Assembly: GCA_024364735.1 (NCBI GenBank)
Contig: JAGFNQ010008725.1
Coordinates: forward strand, 66,335 to 130,334
Direction: 5' to 3'
Length of the DNA stretch: 64,000 nt
Source: Boesenbergia rotunda
Taxonomy: Eukaryota; Streptophyta; Magnoliopsida; Zingiberales; Zingiberaceae
Part shown: piece after piece, positions 20,303 through 31,400 of the stretch
Position numbering within the stretch: position 1 is the stretch's first letter
How the letters are laid out: each line of letters starts with the position of its first letter
Program-made: the position numbers and the translations under genes
The notes under the pieces: generated by a model
Database searches by the model: none
Told to the model about the DNA's origin: nothing
What the model saw: the letters and a program-made list of their open reading frames with translations, nothing else

Positions 20303-21106
20303 AAACTTTTTCTGGAAGAAATCGATGCGGACGACGAGTCACCAGAGTCCAGCCCACGAGGACAATGACGAAAGGAAAGGAGATCTCACCATGCGAGATC
20401 AACACGAGCGTTAATGGGAACATGCCGGAGATTTTTCGACGGATCCCACTCCGACGCTCAAGTCAGAACTCAAATCGCTTATAGGAAAAGAATCAAGGAA
20501 GAAGTTAAGAGTCTAGAGAGTGTAACCCCTTTACCTAGGAGTTGAAGTACCTTATATACTTGAAGTCTTGGTTGCGCGTACCTTCACATTCTCCTCCACG
20601 TTCTCTACTTGTCGGTTACCTGATAACTCTTAGATAACGACTCCCACGATTATTGAGGCATTAATTATCGCATATAAAGGACAATAATTATCTGTCACCT
20701 TTCCTGAACGAGAAAGGGTAACGGTTATCAGATTCAGGCTGTCGGATATATGACTTTTCAGGCTCCACTCTCCCAAGAGGACCTCGGGGAATCTCTCACG
20801 GAAGGGCCTCGGGGGTCTGTCTTCCCGAGGAGGTCTTGGGCGTATATCTTCCCGAGTTGATGTCGGGGATCCGCCCTCCTGAGGTGGTCTCAAAAATCTC
20901 CTCCCCGAAAGGGCCTTAGGGGCCTGTCTTCCCGGGGAGGCCTCGGTCGCATGCCAATCCAAGTTGGTCTCGGGGATCTACCCTCCCGAGGTGGTCTCGA
21001 GAGTCCCCGATAGTCGTTCAGACTTGGTGGACCCAAACACATAACTTCCTAGTTCCATGTGTCAACCCTGAGATGCTCAACCCCGAGATGCTCAACCCCA
21101 TCAACA
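20303..21106 (-). repeat. Element C 5' LTR (about 0.8 kb)
   Basis: Runs from next to the primer-binding site to ...CATCAACA at 21106, so on the minus strand it starts TGTTGATGGGG. The gag-proximal border is approximate because the second LTR is not available to align. A minus-strand TATATAAGG lies near 20553. GC-rich repeats with GAGGTGGTCTCG and CCCGAGG motifs fill 20760-21010. Confidence 0.7.
20550..20560 (-). promoter_or_regulatory. Putative TATA box of LTR C
   Basis: Minus-strand AGTATATAAGG, about 250 bp before the LTR-gag border, a reasonable core-promoter position. Assigned by sequence only. Confidence 0.5.
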
Positions 21107-21877
21107 AGAATACAAAAATCAATGGAATCGACTAGGACCATCAATTCAGGCTTCACCTGACAATCGATTGAAAGTAAGGTCAATCGATTGGAAGCGAAAG
21201 TCAACCTTAAAAAAGGGATTTTTGCAAAAATTTAAAACACACTCATTTATGCCAGTTCTTGCGGTTTTGATGATATGTTGCTATACTTTCCAAGCATTAA
21301 AAGACAATTTAAAATAAGAAAAAAACAAGCAAAGCAAAATTTATATTATAAAATTATTTTTGATTTCCTTTACAATCTAATTTGCTTTTCTTAATTGTAT
21401 TTCTTGTACTCGAGTTTATACGAATCTTTTCCGCCTTTTGAAAAATTTTTAAAAAAATGTTCATAGTAAAGATGTGATAGAAAATTAAATATTTATATTA
21501 GTCACTTCCAGCGGGTGTATACTAAATAAATCTAAATATTAATATAATAAAAAAGATTTGGTTCAAGATTTCCACAACCGTTCAAATTCAACCAAACAAA
21601 GCGAACTATTTACATACTGGTCCTCACAATTACAGGAAAGGTGCAGTTCACGAGTAGGTTTTTGCAAGGAAATACAATTTGAAAGTATCAAAGTCATGCC
21701 GCTGCTTATAGTTGACGCCTAGAAAGCATGCCAGCAAGAAGTGATAATAGTAATTGAAGTGGAAAAGGGGCGATTGAAACGAAAATGGTAAATTAAAGAT
21801 AATAATTTTAAAAAAAAAAGACAAATTCAAAAATTTACAATATTAAATAAGTTTACTGTATTCTCACGGTAAATGTT
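21107..21877. other. AT-rich intergenic DNA
   Basis: No gene, RNA or complete mobile element recognised. Near 21170-21195 two CAATCGATTG palindromes occur in a short non-coding stretch. Confidence 0.6.
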
Positions 21878-21880
21878 TAA

Positions 21881-22147
21881 GTCCATTTCTAATCATGAAT
21901 ACCATATCTAATGTATTCCACATTAAAATAATATCATTTCAATGCCATATACTATTTTAACTTTAACTCATTCATATCATATCACACAAAAAAAATATTC
22001 ATTAAAATATAAAATATTCTATTTTTTCTTATTCATAATTAAATTATCAAAATATATTTTAATTTATTAATATTTTATAATAATTAATATATTTAAAATT
22101 AATATTTTATTTTATTTAATAAGTTCTTTTTTTTAATTTTACATCCA

Positions 22148-22186
<39 letters not shown>

Positions 22187-22716
22187 TATTTTTAATATTT
22201 ATTACATAATTGTTCAAACATAAATATATTTTTAAAATATTATAGAATCATATACAATTAGGATAAAATATATTTTACTAATATTTTATTATATTTTTTT
22301 ATGAAATTAGTGATATAATTTATAAATATAATTAAAATTAAAATATATTAAAATAAAATTTTTAATAAATTAAATATTTATAAATATGCATAATAAAATT
22401 AAGATATGCTACTAAATGCACTTAATTTAAATTTATAATAAATAATTAACATTACTATAAATAATGAAGAAAATAATAATTATTATAAATTAATTTTTTA
22501 TTTATGATATTTAATATTATATATTACATTTGATTTTATTAATAATAAATTATAATAAAAATTTAAAAAATTTAAAAAATCTTGAGAAATTTTCACATCA
22601 TGATGATGCATTATTCCCACATCTATTTTTGAGTGGGGATATGATATATGAGTTGAAGTAATATGGTGTGAGTTTTACATAATAATTAATATTTTGGTAA
22701 TAGATTGAAGTTGGTC
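21881..22716. mobile_element. MITE-like element, left copy of a head-to-head pair
   Basis: Starts GTCCATTTCTAATCAT after TAA (21878-21880) and ends ATTGAAGTTGGTC before TAA (22717-22719). Its ends are imperfectly inverted with respect to each other. TAA duplications and short inverted ends fit PIF/Harbinger (Tourist-like) MITEs. It is non-coding and more than 85% AT in places. It contains a (TA)n run. Confidence 0.65.
22149..22181. repeat. (TA)n microsatellite
   Basis: About 16 TA units inside the left MITE-like copy. The right copy has a shorter TA run (about 23291-23306) at the mirrored position. Confidence 0.95.
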
Positions 22717-22719
22717 TAA

Positions 22720-23462
22720 GAACATCTTCAATCCGTCACCAAAATACTAAATATGGTGAAAAATTTACACCATATTACTCTAATCCAAACACTAAATTCT
22801 CACATCAAATATGTTTGGGAATAGTATATCACCAACTTCCCCAACCATATTTGGTATGAAAATTTCCCAAGATTTTTTTGATTTTTAAATTTTTTTAATA
22901 TTATATAATTAATAAAAATATAATATATATTACTAAATATTATATTAATAAATATCATAAATAAATATTAATTTATAATTATTATTTTTCTCTGTTACTA
23001 ATAGTAATAGTAGTTATTTATTATAAATTTAAATTAAGTATATTTAATAGTATATTTTAATTTTATTATGTATATTTATAAAGATTTAATTTATTAAAAA
23101 ATTTATTTATAATTTATTAAATATATTTTAATTATATTTATATTTATAAATTATATCATTAATTTCATTAAAAAAATATAATAAAATATTAGTAAAATAT
23201 ATTTTATCTAATTATGTGTAATTTATAATATTTTTAAAATATATTTATATCCGAACACTTATATAATAAATATTAAAAATGAATCAAAATTATATATATA
23301 TATATAATTCTTTTAAAAAAATTAACTTAATAAATTTAAATGAAATATTAATTTTAAATATAATAATTATTATAAAAATATTAATAAATTAAAATATACG
23401 TTGATAATTAAATTATAAATAAAAAATTATATCAAATATGATATTTATAGTTAGAGATGGTC
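22720..23462. mobile_element. MITE-like element, right copy, inverted relative to the left one
   Basis: Starts GAACATCTTCAATCCG after the shared TAA at 22717-22719 and ends ATAGTTAGAGATGGTC before TAA at 23463-23465. Read in reverse complement it aligns along nearly its whole length with the copy at 21881-22716, for example TTCAATC..TACCAAAAT and the AATATATTTTACTAATATTT block. The two form an inverted repeat with arms of 740-840 bp. Confidence 0.7.
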
Positions 23463-23465
23463 TAA

Positions 23466-24721
23466 GCACAATCAACTAAAGTTACACTGGCGTCTAAATT
23501 ACAAAGCTAGCTGGAATATAAGGAGGAATGTGTTGCCATTGCCACAACACTGTCAACCTGAGAGAACAAAATAATTTATTTTGTTAAGGTCAAAAGCAGA
23601 CCCAAAGTGTTTAACTGATTAATAAGCTATCCACTCACCTAAATCTCCTAACTCACTTAATTAGCTCGCAATTCCCCCATGTGTCTAAACGAAGGAGCCA
23701 CCGTGAGCGCTTCCCGATTTACCCTGATGACCGGTGGAAAACTTTCGTAGAGCCGGGCCGGTCACCTCAGGTTCAATTTGTCTACTGTCTGGTTCATAAA
23801 AAAACAAAAAAAAAAGGAGGAGGCAAAATCATGGGAGATAAAACCAACCCATGTCTCAGAATCATCCATAATCAGCGGTCGTGACAACATCAGGCACCCA
23901 GATCAATGATAGATGTGTCATTCCTAATCTCTTCATAACTAGCTCCCGGGACTATAATACAATGATAGGATAACTAATCACAATTCCAGACATTTACAAT
24001 TCGATCCCCAATTACGACGTATTTGTAAAAAAATTTCTTCCAAATGCGACGCGAACCCTAAGACACTGGACTTCTAGACCGTCCACCGTAAGTATTTTCC
24101 GATTTATCCTGGCAACCAATGACAAACTTCCGTGGAACCGGATCGAATGCCGAGGTTAAAAAAACCTCGTTAATTATTTTTTAATCTCTTCATGGCTACA
24201 ATTTAGATTCCTTCCAAATACCAATATGTTGGTGCAATCATGCTTTGATGTTTGGGCTAATTTTTCACATGGTTGACAAGTATTGTAGATACAATGGTGT
24301 AAATCTAAAATAGACAAGAGCCAGACCATGCTAGGCAAGGAAGTCCAGACCCCTTTAAAAATCCAGTTTATGAATTTTTAATCTCCAGAGAAAGTTTGAA
24401 ATGACAAAGTTAACTGAGAAGACTCTCATACAGATATTTTCAGACAAGAATAATGGTGATACAGGAGCCACAGAAACAAGTGCAGGCTGCAAAGAGAAAA
24501 AGCATACTGATGATACGATGCTCATGTTTTGGTGTAAAGAAATTTGGTACTCATAACACAGATTTGGGACAACAATGGATGCTAACAACCAACAAAGAAC
24601 TGCAATAATCTCCATAAATTGTCAAAAATAAACCAAACATTAGCAGGATGTACAAAAATAGACATGAGCTTCTGAAATATAATGCCTTACATTTAACTAG
24701 CAAAGTAATTGAAATAGACAA
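23466..24721. other. Intergenic DNA with two diverged copies of a short repeat
   Basis: No gene supported. Two direct, diverged copies of a roughly 85-bp sequence occur at about 23694-23775 and 24090-24170. They share CCACCGT, CCGATTTA.CCTG, AAACTT.CGT and GA.CCGG. A SINE fragment is possible but no pol III boxes could be identified. Confidence 0.45.
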
Positions 24722-25862
24722 GAGCATGGTATATAAGAACATCGTTATATAGATGAATATGCTAATTAATTATTTTCAAGGCCAGAATTTTGTATCTTCT
24801 ACCGGTTACTTTATCTTGCACAACTGAACCTATACATTTGTCTAAAATCACAATTTTGAAGGCACCTAACATTGTATGCTCATTGAGCTAAGTTTTAGTA
24901 ATTCCTTGGGTTTTCTCCGGGTTTCATGCATATTGTATTTTGCAAATGTATGTACTTTTTTAGCATGATTGGTTAGGACAATATCCTATTTTATCACCGT
25001 GCATTGTTATATAATTGCAATTTCCTATTGGAATTAGCTTCAATTGTCCTATCTAGAAGTTTGTACAACTCAAGAGGCTGTGAGATCCATCTAATATGCA
25101 ATTTCTAATATATATCTTCTTTTAATCTTATGTATACGAAGTTGTTCAATCCAATAACTAACAAAAAAATCACAAACACATGCAATTTCAACTCTTTTTT
25201 AATCTCATCTGTGTGAACTTTATAAAGTTGTTATCTTATGTATCTGTTTTATTTCTTTTGCGTATCTCTCTGTTTTGAACTAGATAGTATCCAGTCCAAA
25301 ACAGAGAGATACACGAAAGAAATAAAACCATATACATAAGATAACAAATTCTAAAAAATTTACACAGATAAGATTAAAGGAGTTCAAATTGCATATGTGT
25401 TTGTGAGTTTTTTTTTTGTTAGTTCTTGGATTTAACAACTTTAGATACATAAAATTAAAAGAAGATATATACTAGAAATTGCATATTAGATGGATCTCAC
25501 AGCCTCTTGAATTGTACAAACTTTTAGATAGGACAATTGAAGCTAATTCAAATAGGAAACTGCAAACTACATAACAATGCATGTTGATAAAATATGATAT
25601 TGTTCTAACCAATCATGCTACAAAAAGTACCAAAAATTGCAAAATACAACATACATAGAATCTGGTAAAACCCAAGGAATTACTAAAACTTAGCTCAATG
25701 AGCATACAATGTTAAGAACCTTCAAAATTATGATCTCAGACAAATGTATAGGTTGTACAGTTGTGTAAGATAAAGCAACTGGTAGAAGGTACAACATTCT
25801 GGCCTTGAAAATAATTAATTAACATATTCATCTATATAATGATGTTCTTATATACAATGCTC
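24722..25862. repeat. 1.14-kb near-perfect inverted repeat (long hairpin)
   Basis: Two arms of about 550 bp meet around 25287. The inner arms GTATCTCTCTGTTTT (25262-25276) and AAAACAGAGAGATAC (25298-25312) are perfect. The outer ends, GAGCAT.GTATATAAGAAC and its complement, mark 24722 and 25862. Mismatches are scattered, so the arms have diverged modestly. No coding potential and no clear target-site duplication. It lies 340 bp beyond the 3' end of the host gene at 26206. Confidence 0.92.
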
Positions 25863-26205
25863 AATTTATAATGGTTTAGGGTTGACTTGAAAAGTTGTCT
25901 AACCAGGCTCAATTTATAATGGTTTAAATATGACAACCATGCAGCACAATATGTCAATATACAGAAAAGGAAAACAAAAGGAAAGGTGACAGGTAATATT
26001 ATGTTTGAGCCATCAACAAAAAAACACAAATCATGTTTGAATCAATAAAGGCAATCTACCTTCATCGAACAATGAAAGCTCAGGGGAGCATCCACCTGAA
26101 ACCTAATGCTAATAGTAGAGAGGTAGGTCCCCAACTTTAGTATAAACAGAATTTACAGTCCTTTCCTTCAAATCTATGTGAAGGGAAAAACAAGCAAACC
26201 TTGCT
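25863..26205 (-). other. Probable 3' flank of the host gene
   Basis: No ORF of note. A 21-bp direct repeat around GCTCAATTTATAATGGTTTA occurs at 25859 and about 25907. The sequence probably includes the 3' untranslated region of the minus-strand gene ending at 26206. Confidence 0.45.
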
Positions 26206-28272
26206 TCACAAGATTCTTCCATGGCTAAAACCGCCATCTGCACAATCTGTGCTAGGATCCAAACCACCTGGTGTGTCATACCACTTGGCACTGTCGGCAT
26301 AAAAACCATCCACTTGCATCCCCATGAGACTGGAATCAGTCAAGGTTTTTAACTTCGACTCCTCATCTACACCACAACGGAGAATACTTTTCTCATCAAA
26401 GTCACTGCAATCTTCTTTTAATAGCCACTTATCACGCTTCATGTTCTCCCTCATAAGCAACTTCCTGTCTTGGCAATTTTCTGTCATTCTACTCCATGGC
26501 ACAATAGTTCCTAGATCTGAACCAAAGTTTGTATCCTCTTCCTCAATTATCTCAGCTTCCTTACTAAATATACCACCGTGCTTGTTAAGATGGTGAGTGC
26601 TCTCCTTTCTCCATTCCGCAACATCATCATCATCTACCATCAATGGTCCCTCAGAGTGGTGCATTCCTCCACCCAGCAGCTTCAACCTGTGCAGGATATC
26701 AGACAGCTCCTGTGCCAATGAGCCCAGTGAATCAGGACTCATTTGAGCAATTCGTTCTTCGAGCAAACCAACTTCGACCTTGAGATCCTGAACATGCTGC
26801 ATAACTGCATGGCAAGGATCCCTTGTATGATCCTTGCCTATAAGACTAGGAAACAAGTCGGGATCTGCGTCCTTCCTAATGTTGTAAGCATCTGAATCAA
26901 ATTCATAAGCAACCTTGTTCCCAACTAGCCGGTGGATGATCCTAGCATTTCCATCAAGTGGACCAGGTTCATGTCCAGTATGAATTGCATATAGCTTGAA
27001 TATAGCAGTGCCTTCCTCCTGATACACAAAAGTTTTGTCTTTATCATTGTAGTTCATAATTGGAACGATGGCCCTTATCCGGAATCCACAGCCACAACGC
27101 TTCGACTGGTATGGTTCCCTTTTCAAAACCTTAGCTTTCTTAGCTGAAGCAGATGCTGATGGTGGTTCCCCTGCTCGGTGACAAGCATAGTCTTTCACCT
27201 CGGCTGTGAATGGCTTGTATCTTATATACTTTTGGCAGATGCAAAGCACTACCTTGTACTTGGCTGCAAGCTTCTGCAGACAGCATTGTACATCCTTTGC
27301 AGGCACTTCAAAGGATTCAGTGTATTCAAAACGTCGCCTTTTGGACCGTGACAAGCTGCTGCCTCCAGGAGATGTTAGTGAGGAAGATGAAGAGCACACT
27401 GGACAGGAGGATACACAAACTCGGATGAATGACTCAGGGATCCCATAGAACCTAGCACCAACTGTCCATGACTGTTTTATCCGCTCCACAGTCTCCTTCA
27501 GAGCTAGGTGCCGCAGTAGGTCAGGGTCCGCATGTGTGGCGGTGACAATCTCCTGCCATTGCTCCACATGTGAGACCCGATGCGCTGGATTGTTCTTGAA
27601 GAAGAGCACGGGGTGGGCGCCATCCATGTCTGCACGAAGCTTATCCTGTATCCGTTTCCAAGCGGTGAGGTACGCCGTGTCCTCGTTTCGGTCCTTCCAC
27701 ACGGATCGCCAAGACTTTAGCACGGAACTGGGAGTGGCAGCACGGATCTCATCCGCGGTGGCGAGTCGGCCAGCTAGAATACAGCGCACCATCAGGGCGT
27801 GGGATTCCCGATTAAACGTGTAAAACTGCGAAGAAACATGAGGTGCCGGGTCGATGCAAAGCGAGTTGGCTGCAGCCGGGGACTGATTGCCGTCGGACAA
27901 AGTGGGCTTCCTGTCTTCAATCAGGGCTTCGTCAGGGTCTATATCCTCGTAGTCAGGGTCCTCCTCCTCCTCTTCGTCGTCATCTCGGAGGAGGGAGGAG
28001 AAGGGGGACCGCGAGTAGGCTTGGCTCCCGACGGGTAGGGGATTGGGGTCGTCGTCCTCGTCGTCCATGAGGACTAATCCGCGGTTTTGATGGTGGCGGA
28101 AGGAGGATCCGAGGAGGTCAATCTCGTAGCCGACGTCGGGCGAAGGAGGAGCCCGTAAAAGTGGCGGATTGTGAGTTAGGGTTTGGCGGGGGAAGGATGA
28201 GAAGGGTTGGGGCTTGACGGACGGATTCATCGGCGTGACGGTCGGCGAGGGCGACGACGAAGTCTTCGGCAT
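26206..28272 (-). CDS. Single-exon host gene: 688-residue zinc-binding protein with integrase-like HHCC pattern
   Basis: The start is the first in-frame ATG at 28272; the frame is open further upstream but has no ATG. Residues 1-120 are proline/serine-rich then strongly acidic. Residues 247-293 carry H-x7-H-x34-C-x2-C with the intervening helix ETVERIKQSWTVGARFYGIP and a FIRVCVSSCPVC end, like the zinc-binding N-terminal domain of retroviral-type integrases. A basic KRRR (311-314) could be a nuclear signal. Residues 364-434 show C, CxC and HxxH (YACHRAG, KRCGCGFRIR, HTGHEP), reminiscent of a FAR1/WRKY-GCM1-type finger. Residues 491-534 look like a coiled coil. No integrase or transposase catalytic core is present. 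It may be a nuclear DNA-binding protein with domesticated transposon domains; the exact family name is not known to me. Confidence 0.82.
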   Translation of the reverse strand: MPKTSSSPSPTVTPMNPSVKPQPFSSFPRQTLTHNPPLLRAPPSPDVGYEIDLLGSSFRHHQNRGLVLMDDEDDDPNPLPVGSQAYSRSPFSSLLRDDDEEEEEDPDYEDIDPDEALIEDRKPTLSDGNQSPAAANSLCIDPAPHVSSQFYTFNRESHALMVRCILAGRLATADEIRAATPSSVLKSWRSVWKDRNEDTAYLTAWKRIQDKLRADMDGAHPVLFFKNNPAHRVSHVEQWQEIVTATHADPDLLRHLALKETVERIKQSWTVGARFYGIPESFIRVCVSSCPVCSSSSSLTSPGGSSLSRSKRRRFEYTESFEVPAKDVQCCLQKLAAKYKVVLCICQKYIRYKPFTAEVKDYACHRAGEPPSASASAKKAKVLKREPYQSKRCGCGFRIRAIVPIMNYNDKDKTFVYQEEGTAIFKLYAIHTGHEPGPLDGNARIIHRLVGNKVAYEFDSDAYNIRKDADPDLFPSLIGKDHTRDPCHAVMQHVQDLKVEVGLLEERIAQMSPDSLGSLAQELSDILHRLKLLGGGMHHSEGPLMVDDDDVAEWRKESTHHLNKHGGIFSKEAEIIEEEDTNFGSDLGTIVPWSRMTENCQDRKLLMRENMKRDKWLLKEDCSDFDEKSILRCGVDEESKLKTLTDSSLMGMQVDGFYADSAKWYDTPGGLDPSTDCADGGFSHGRIL

Positions 28273-28321
28273 CTTCCGAGTCGTTTCTTCGTCGTCCGCT
28301 GCTTTTATTTCCCGGGAAATT

Positions 28322-28331
28322 TTTAGGGTTT
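28322..28331 (-). promoter_or_regulatory. Telo-box-like motif upstream of the host gene
   Basis: Minus-strand AAACCCTAAA about 50 bp before the ATG. Telo-boxes (AAACCCTA) are common near the start of plant housekeeping and growth-related genes. A role here is inferred from position only. Confidence 0.45.
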
Positions 28332-28472
28332 TCCTTGGCTCTGGAAGCGAGTGTGGGACGATAGCAATTAGCAACAGCGAAGACGAAGCATATTTTAGCT
28401 GTTGGCGATTCCAATGGCCATAGTGAAAGTCAGGCCTGGATCCCAGCACAGCAATCAGGTACCCCAAATAAC

Positions 28473-29964
28473 AAGTAGATTTTTTTTTAAATCACTTCTT
28501 GAGCAATTAAAATAAGGTAAAAATAATAAAGTTAATTCAATTCAATTTTTTTTAAAAAAAAAAGACAACTCACTTCGATAAAAAAAAAGTATTTTTCAAA
28601 TCATTTAAAAAACTTCATTGTATTCTTCATTGGCCATAGAGGAGATCAGCTATTCCCCTAACGTCAGCCCACGAATATTGACGAATAAATTCAATTACAA
28701 GAGAGGAGATACATTATAGGGTAGAAAATATAGATAGTTAAATCCCCATAAGTATGTAAGTAGTTAATTTTTACCGTTTGTATCTTATATCATAATTTCT
28801 TTCCATCCGGTCTGTCCCACTCACTAAATGACAAAAATAAATATACAAAATGACAAAATAAAATAAAATAAAACAAAAAGCGTCTCTCCACTTTAGCACT
28901 TTCATGTTAGAATTTACGGCAAATTCTACCTCCCTTAATGTAGCTTTGCTCATCCTTCCTCCCTCGACATTGCATCGATGTTGACTTTCCAATCCGATCT
29001 CCACTCTCCGTCGACATCTCATCCTTACCCTTCGTCGACTGCAACTCCGTCAACTCCAACTCCTCCGTCGTCGTCACGACAATGGTATGTCAACGCTGGT
29101 TTTCCCTTCTTTTTTTTTTGTTGTGGATTGCTAAAGCCGATGCTAGTTTTTCCTCTTTTTTTTGATGTTGTGGATCGTGAAAGCCAATGCTGGTTTTTGT
29201 TGTGGATCGCCAAAATCAACATCTCATCCTCACCTTTTTTTTCTACCTTTGGTTATCCTTTTAATCTGAAATACGATTTTTGGTCCGAATGATGATTTTA
29301 CCCCTTTGTTCATCATCGATCAACTATCTTAAATTCTACCCCTTTTGCATCATCTGGTCACCATTTTTAAGAAGCAATTTTTGCTTTTGTGTATCTTTCT
29401 CCGCTTCTGTTCTAATCATCAATTAGTTGTTGATGCCATTTTTTTATCTCGCAAACATCAGTTTCGTACAAGATTAGTCTTTTTTTCCCCTCTAAATGCT
29501 AAAAGTAGCACAGTTCTGCTTATAGTTGATATGAATCTTTAACACCATTATCTCATGTTTGTTGTGGTGTTTATAAGCCATTATATGATCTCGTATATTT
29601 TTGTTTTCTCCGAGTGCTAAAAGTAGCACAGTTCTGCTTATAATTGATATGAATCTTAAACATCATTGTCTCATATTTGTTGTGGTATTTGTAAGTCATT
29701 ATGTTGAGATCTATAGAAGTATCAGAAGTCATTGTCTCGTTATTTTTTTCCTACTGATGTAATTCTCTGAGTGAATATTTCCATAATTATGATATTCCTT
29801 TTTCCTACATATGCACTAACATATTTGAGTGATTTTCCATTACTTATGCAAATTACTACTATTAACTTAATTTTGTCAAATTTTACTCTCTTTTTTAAGT
29901 ATTAGGTTGTTATTCAAAGGCATTATCAAGCAACAACAGCATCGACCAAACCAAATTTAAAACT
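28473..29964. other. Gene-poor DNA upstream of the host gene, with a local duplication
   Basis: No convincing gene. A stretch at 28978-29090 is rich in TCGTCGAC-like repeats and could be a decayed exon. A segment around GCTAAAAGTAGCACAGTTCT is tandemly duplicated at 29498 and 29616 (period 118 bp). Confidence 0.5.
29493..29715. repeat. 118-bp tandem duplication
   Basis: Two copies, starting near 29493 and 29611, share AAAGTAGCACAGTTCTGCTT, GATATGAATCTT and TTTGTTGTGGT. About 90% alike by eye. Confidence 0.85.
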
Positions 29965-30216
29965 GTACGATGCAGGGACTGCGGAGTAAGAGCATTAGTG
30001 GTAGTCTCTAGATCGACCAAGAACCCAAGAAAATTATATTATAGATGTAAACAGCATAGATGGTTAAAGTGGGTGAGATCCAATACTGGACTAAATGAAA
30101 GCACTAGTGAAATACATTTTAGGATATTGCCAAGAGTGGAGTCAAGGTTAGGAAGTATACGCATTGTTTATCCTAAACATAATATAGGAACTTGGAATGT
30201 AACGTTCATGGTCTGA
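29965..30216 (+). pseudogene. GRF-type zinc-finger fragment
   Basis: In one frame, TVRCRDCGVRALVVVSRSTK is followed by NPRKLYYRCKQH and RWLKWV. This is the GRF zinc-finger pattern (C-x2-C-G, then NP.+.+Y.C, then ...+KWV) found in topoisomerase 3-alpha, APE2 and many plant transposon-associated proteins. The usual fourth ligand, a cysteine or histidine before the final FxW, is not obvious unless H at KQH serves. The frame stays open to 30216 without further recognisable domains. A plant 3' splice site (TATTAG) could precede it near 29905. No partner exon was found. Confidence 0.55.
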
Positions 30217-31126
30217 ATATTAGTGATAGTGAACTTAATTCTTTGACTATATACTTGATGTGTTTGTTAGTTGGTCTAGTTAAGTAGTGCAAGTGTTGTA
30301 ACGTAATAAAGATATATAATTATGGATGATATTAACATTTATTTTTTTATGGATGGATAAAAGTTCTGTATCACTATTTCATTAGTTAATTCAACATTCG
30401 ACATTATTTCAATTTTTGTTCAACCGAAAATAGCGAATGAGATTATTGGCACTACTACAGGAAAGTCGGTGATGAAAGCACAAAACCTCCATCATCTTGA
30501 CGATTCAAATTTGGAGTTGATTGCATCAGGTTTCAAGCCCATTGAAGTCGCTGGTCAAAACGATTCATGGTCTATGTATTTAAAATTTGCTAGATTATCT
30601 TTGTTCAGTTGAGCATGAGAAAAGGGTGGAATTTGTCATTTGTTTTGTATTTGTGTTCTTTAGTGTGCTAAATCTTTGTAAATGGTTTACTATTCTTTGT
30701 AAGCATGTTTGCTCTTTTGCTTTTTTAAAGCCTAGAAATAAAAATTGGGATTTATCGATTTGTCCACTATAATTCAGTCAAAGTTCCCCATAAAATTCAC
30801 ATCTTTTTTTTTTAGAACACTATGTTCAAGTTTAACATGGTAATAATTGAAGATCTCTCTTTATCTTCTTTTTTCACAATATATGCAGAATTTTAGATAT
30901 GATAGAAGTACCCAGCTTAGCTTTATGATGAAAACAAGACGAAGATGAACTTTAAATCAAAACCACAACAAAAATTTTATTCGGTGTATGGAAGCAACTT
31001 CTAGATGAACGTCAAGTCCAGGACCTTAACAACAAGTAAATCTTAAACATCTTGTTTAGCTGACATCTTTTGATACTATCTGAGTTTTATACAAAGTGTG
31101 TTTAATCTGCAATCTCTATCGTGGGG

Positions 31127-31400
31127 AGTGCCAAGCAATATTCAGTTCTGAAGCAAAATTACTTCAGTGTCTTCTAATTCATTGTTTACATCAACAAGAA
31201 GCTTATACAAGACGACATTTGAATACATCAACTAATATTCAATTTTGATGGTTATACATCAGACAAGCAATATTCAATTCTAAAACAAAATTACTTCAAT
31301 GTCTTCTAATTTATTGTTTACATTAGAAATAAGCTTATACAACACGACATTTGAATACACCAACCAATATTCAATTTTGAAGCTTATACAAGACAATATT
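31127..31400. repeat. 133-bp tandem duplication
   Basis: Copies near 31130 and 31263 share CAAGCAATATTCA.TTCT.A, TTACTTCA.TGTCTTCTAAT and CGACATTTGAATACA.CAAC. A partial third copy follows. Confidence 0.8.

Larger units (their letters stand above)
11257..21106 (-). mobile_element. Element C: degenerate Tat-lineage Ty3/gypsy retrotransposon, 3' LTR missing
   Basis: On the minus strand the order is LTR, primer-binding site, gag, protease, RT, RNase H, a second RNase H, integrase, which is the Ty3/gypsy order. The second, plant-type RNase H before integrase, the antisense ORF downstream of pol and the tandem array in the 3' untranslated part together point to the Tat lineage. The copy is broken by many stops and lacks its 3' LTR where it meets element B. 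Confidence 0.87.

Noticed and set aside
27206..28070. Plus-strand ORFs of 72-95 codons
   Set aside because: Antisense shadows of the GC-rich host gene at 26206-28272.
28273..28467. Longer 753-codon version of the host protein
   Set aside because: The extra 65 codons contain no ATG; the first in-frame ATG is at 28272, and a telo-box lies in the would-be extension.
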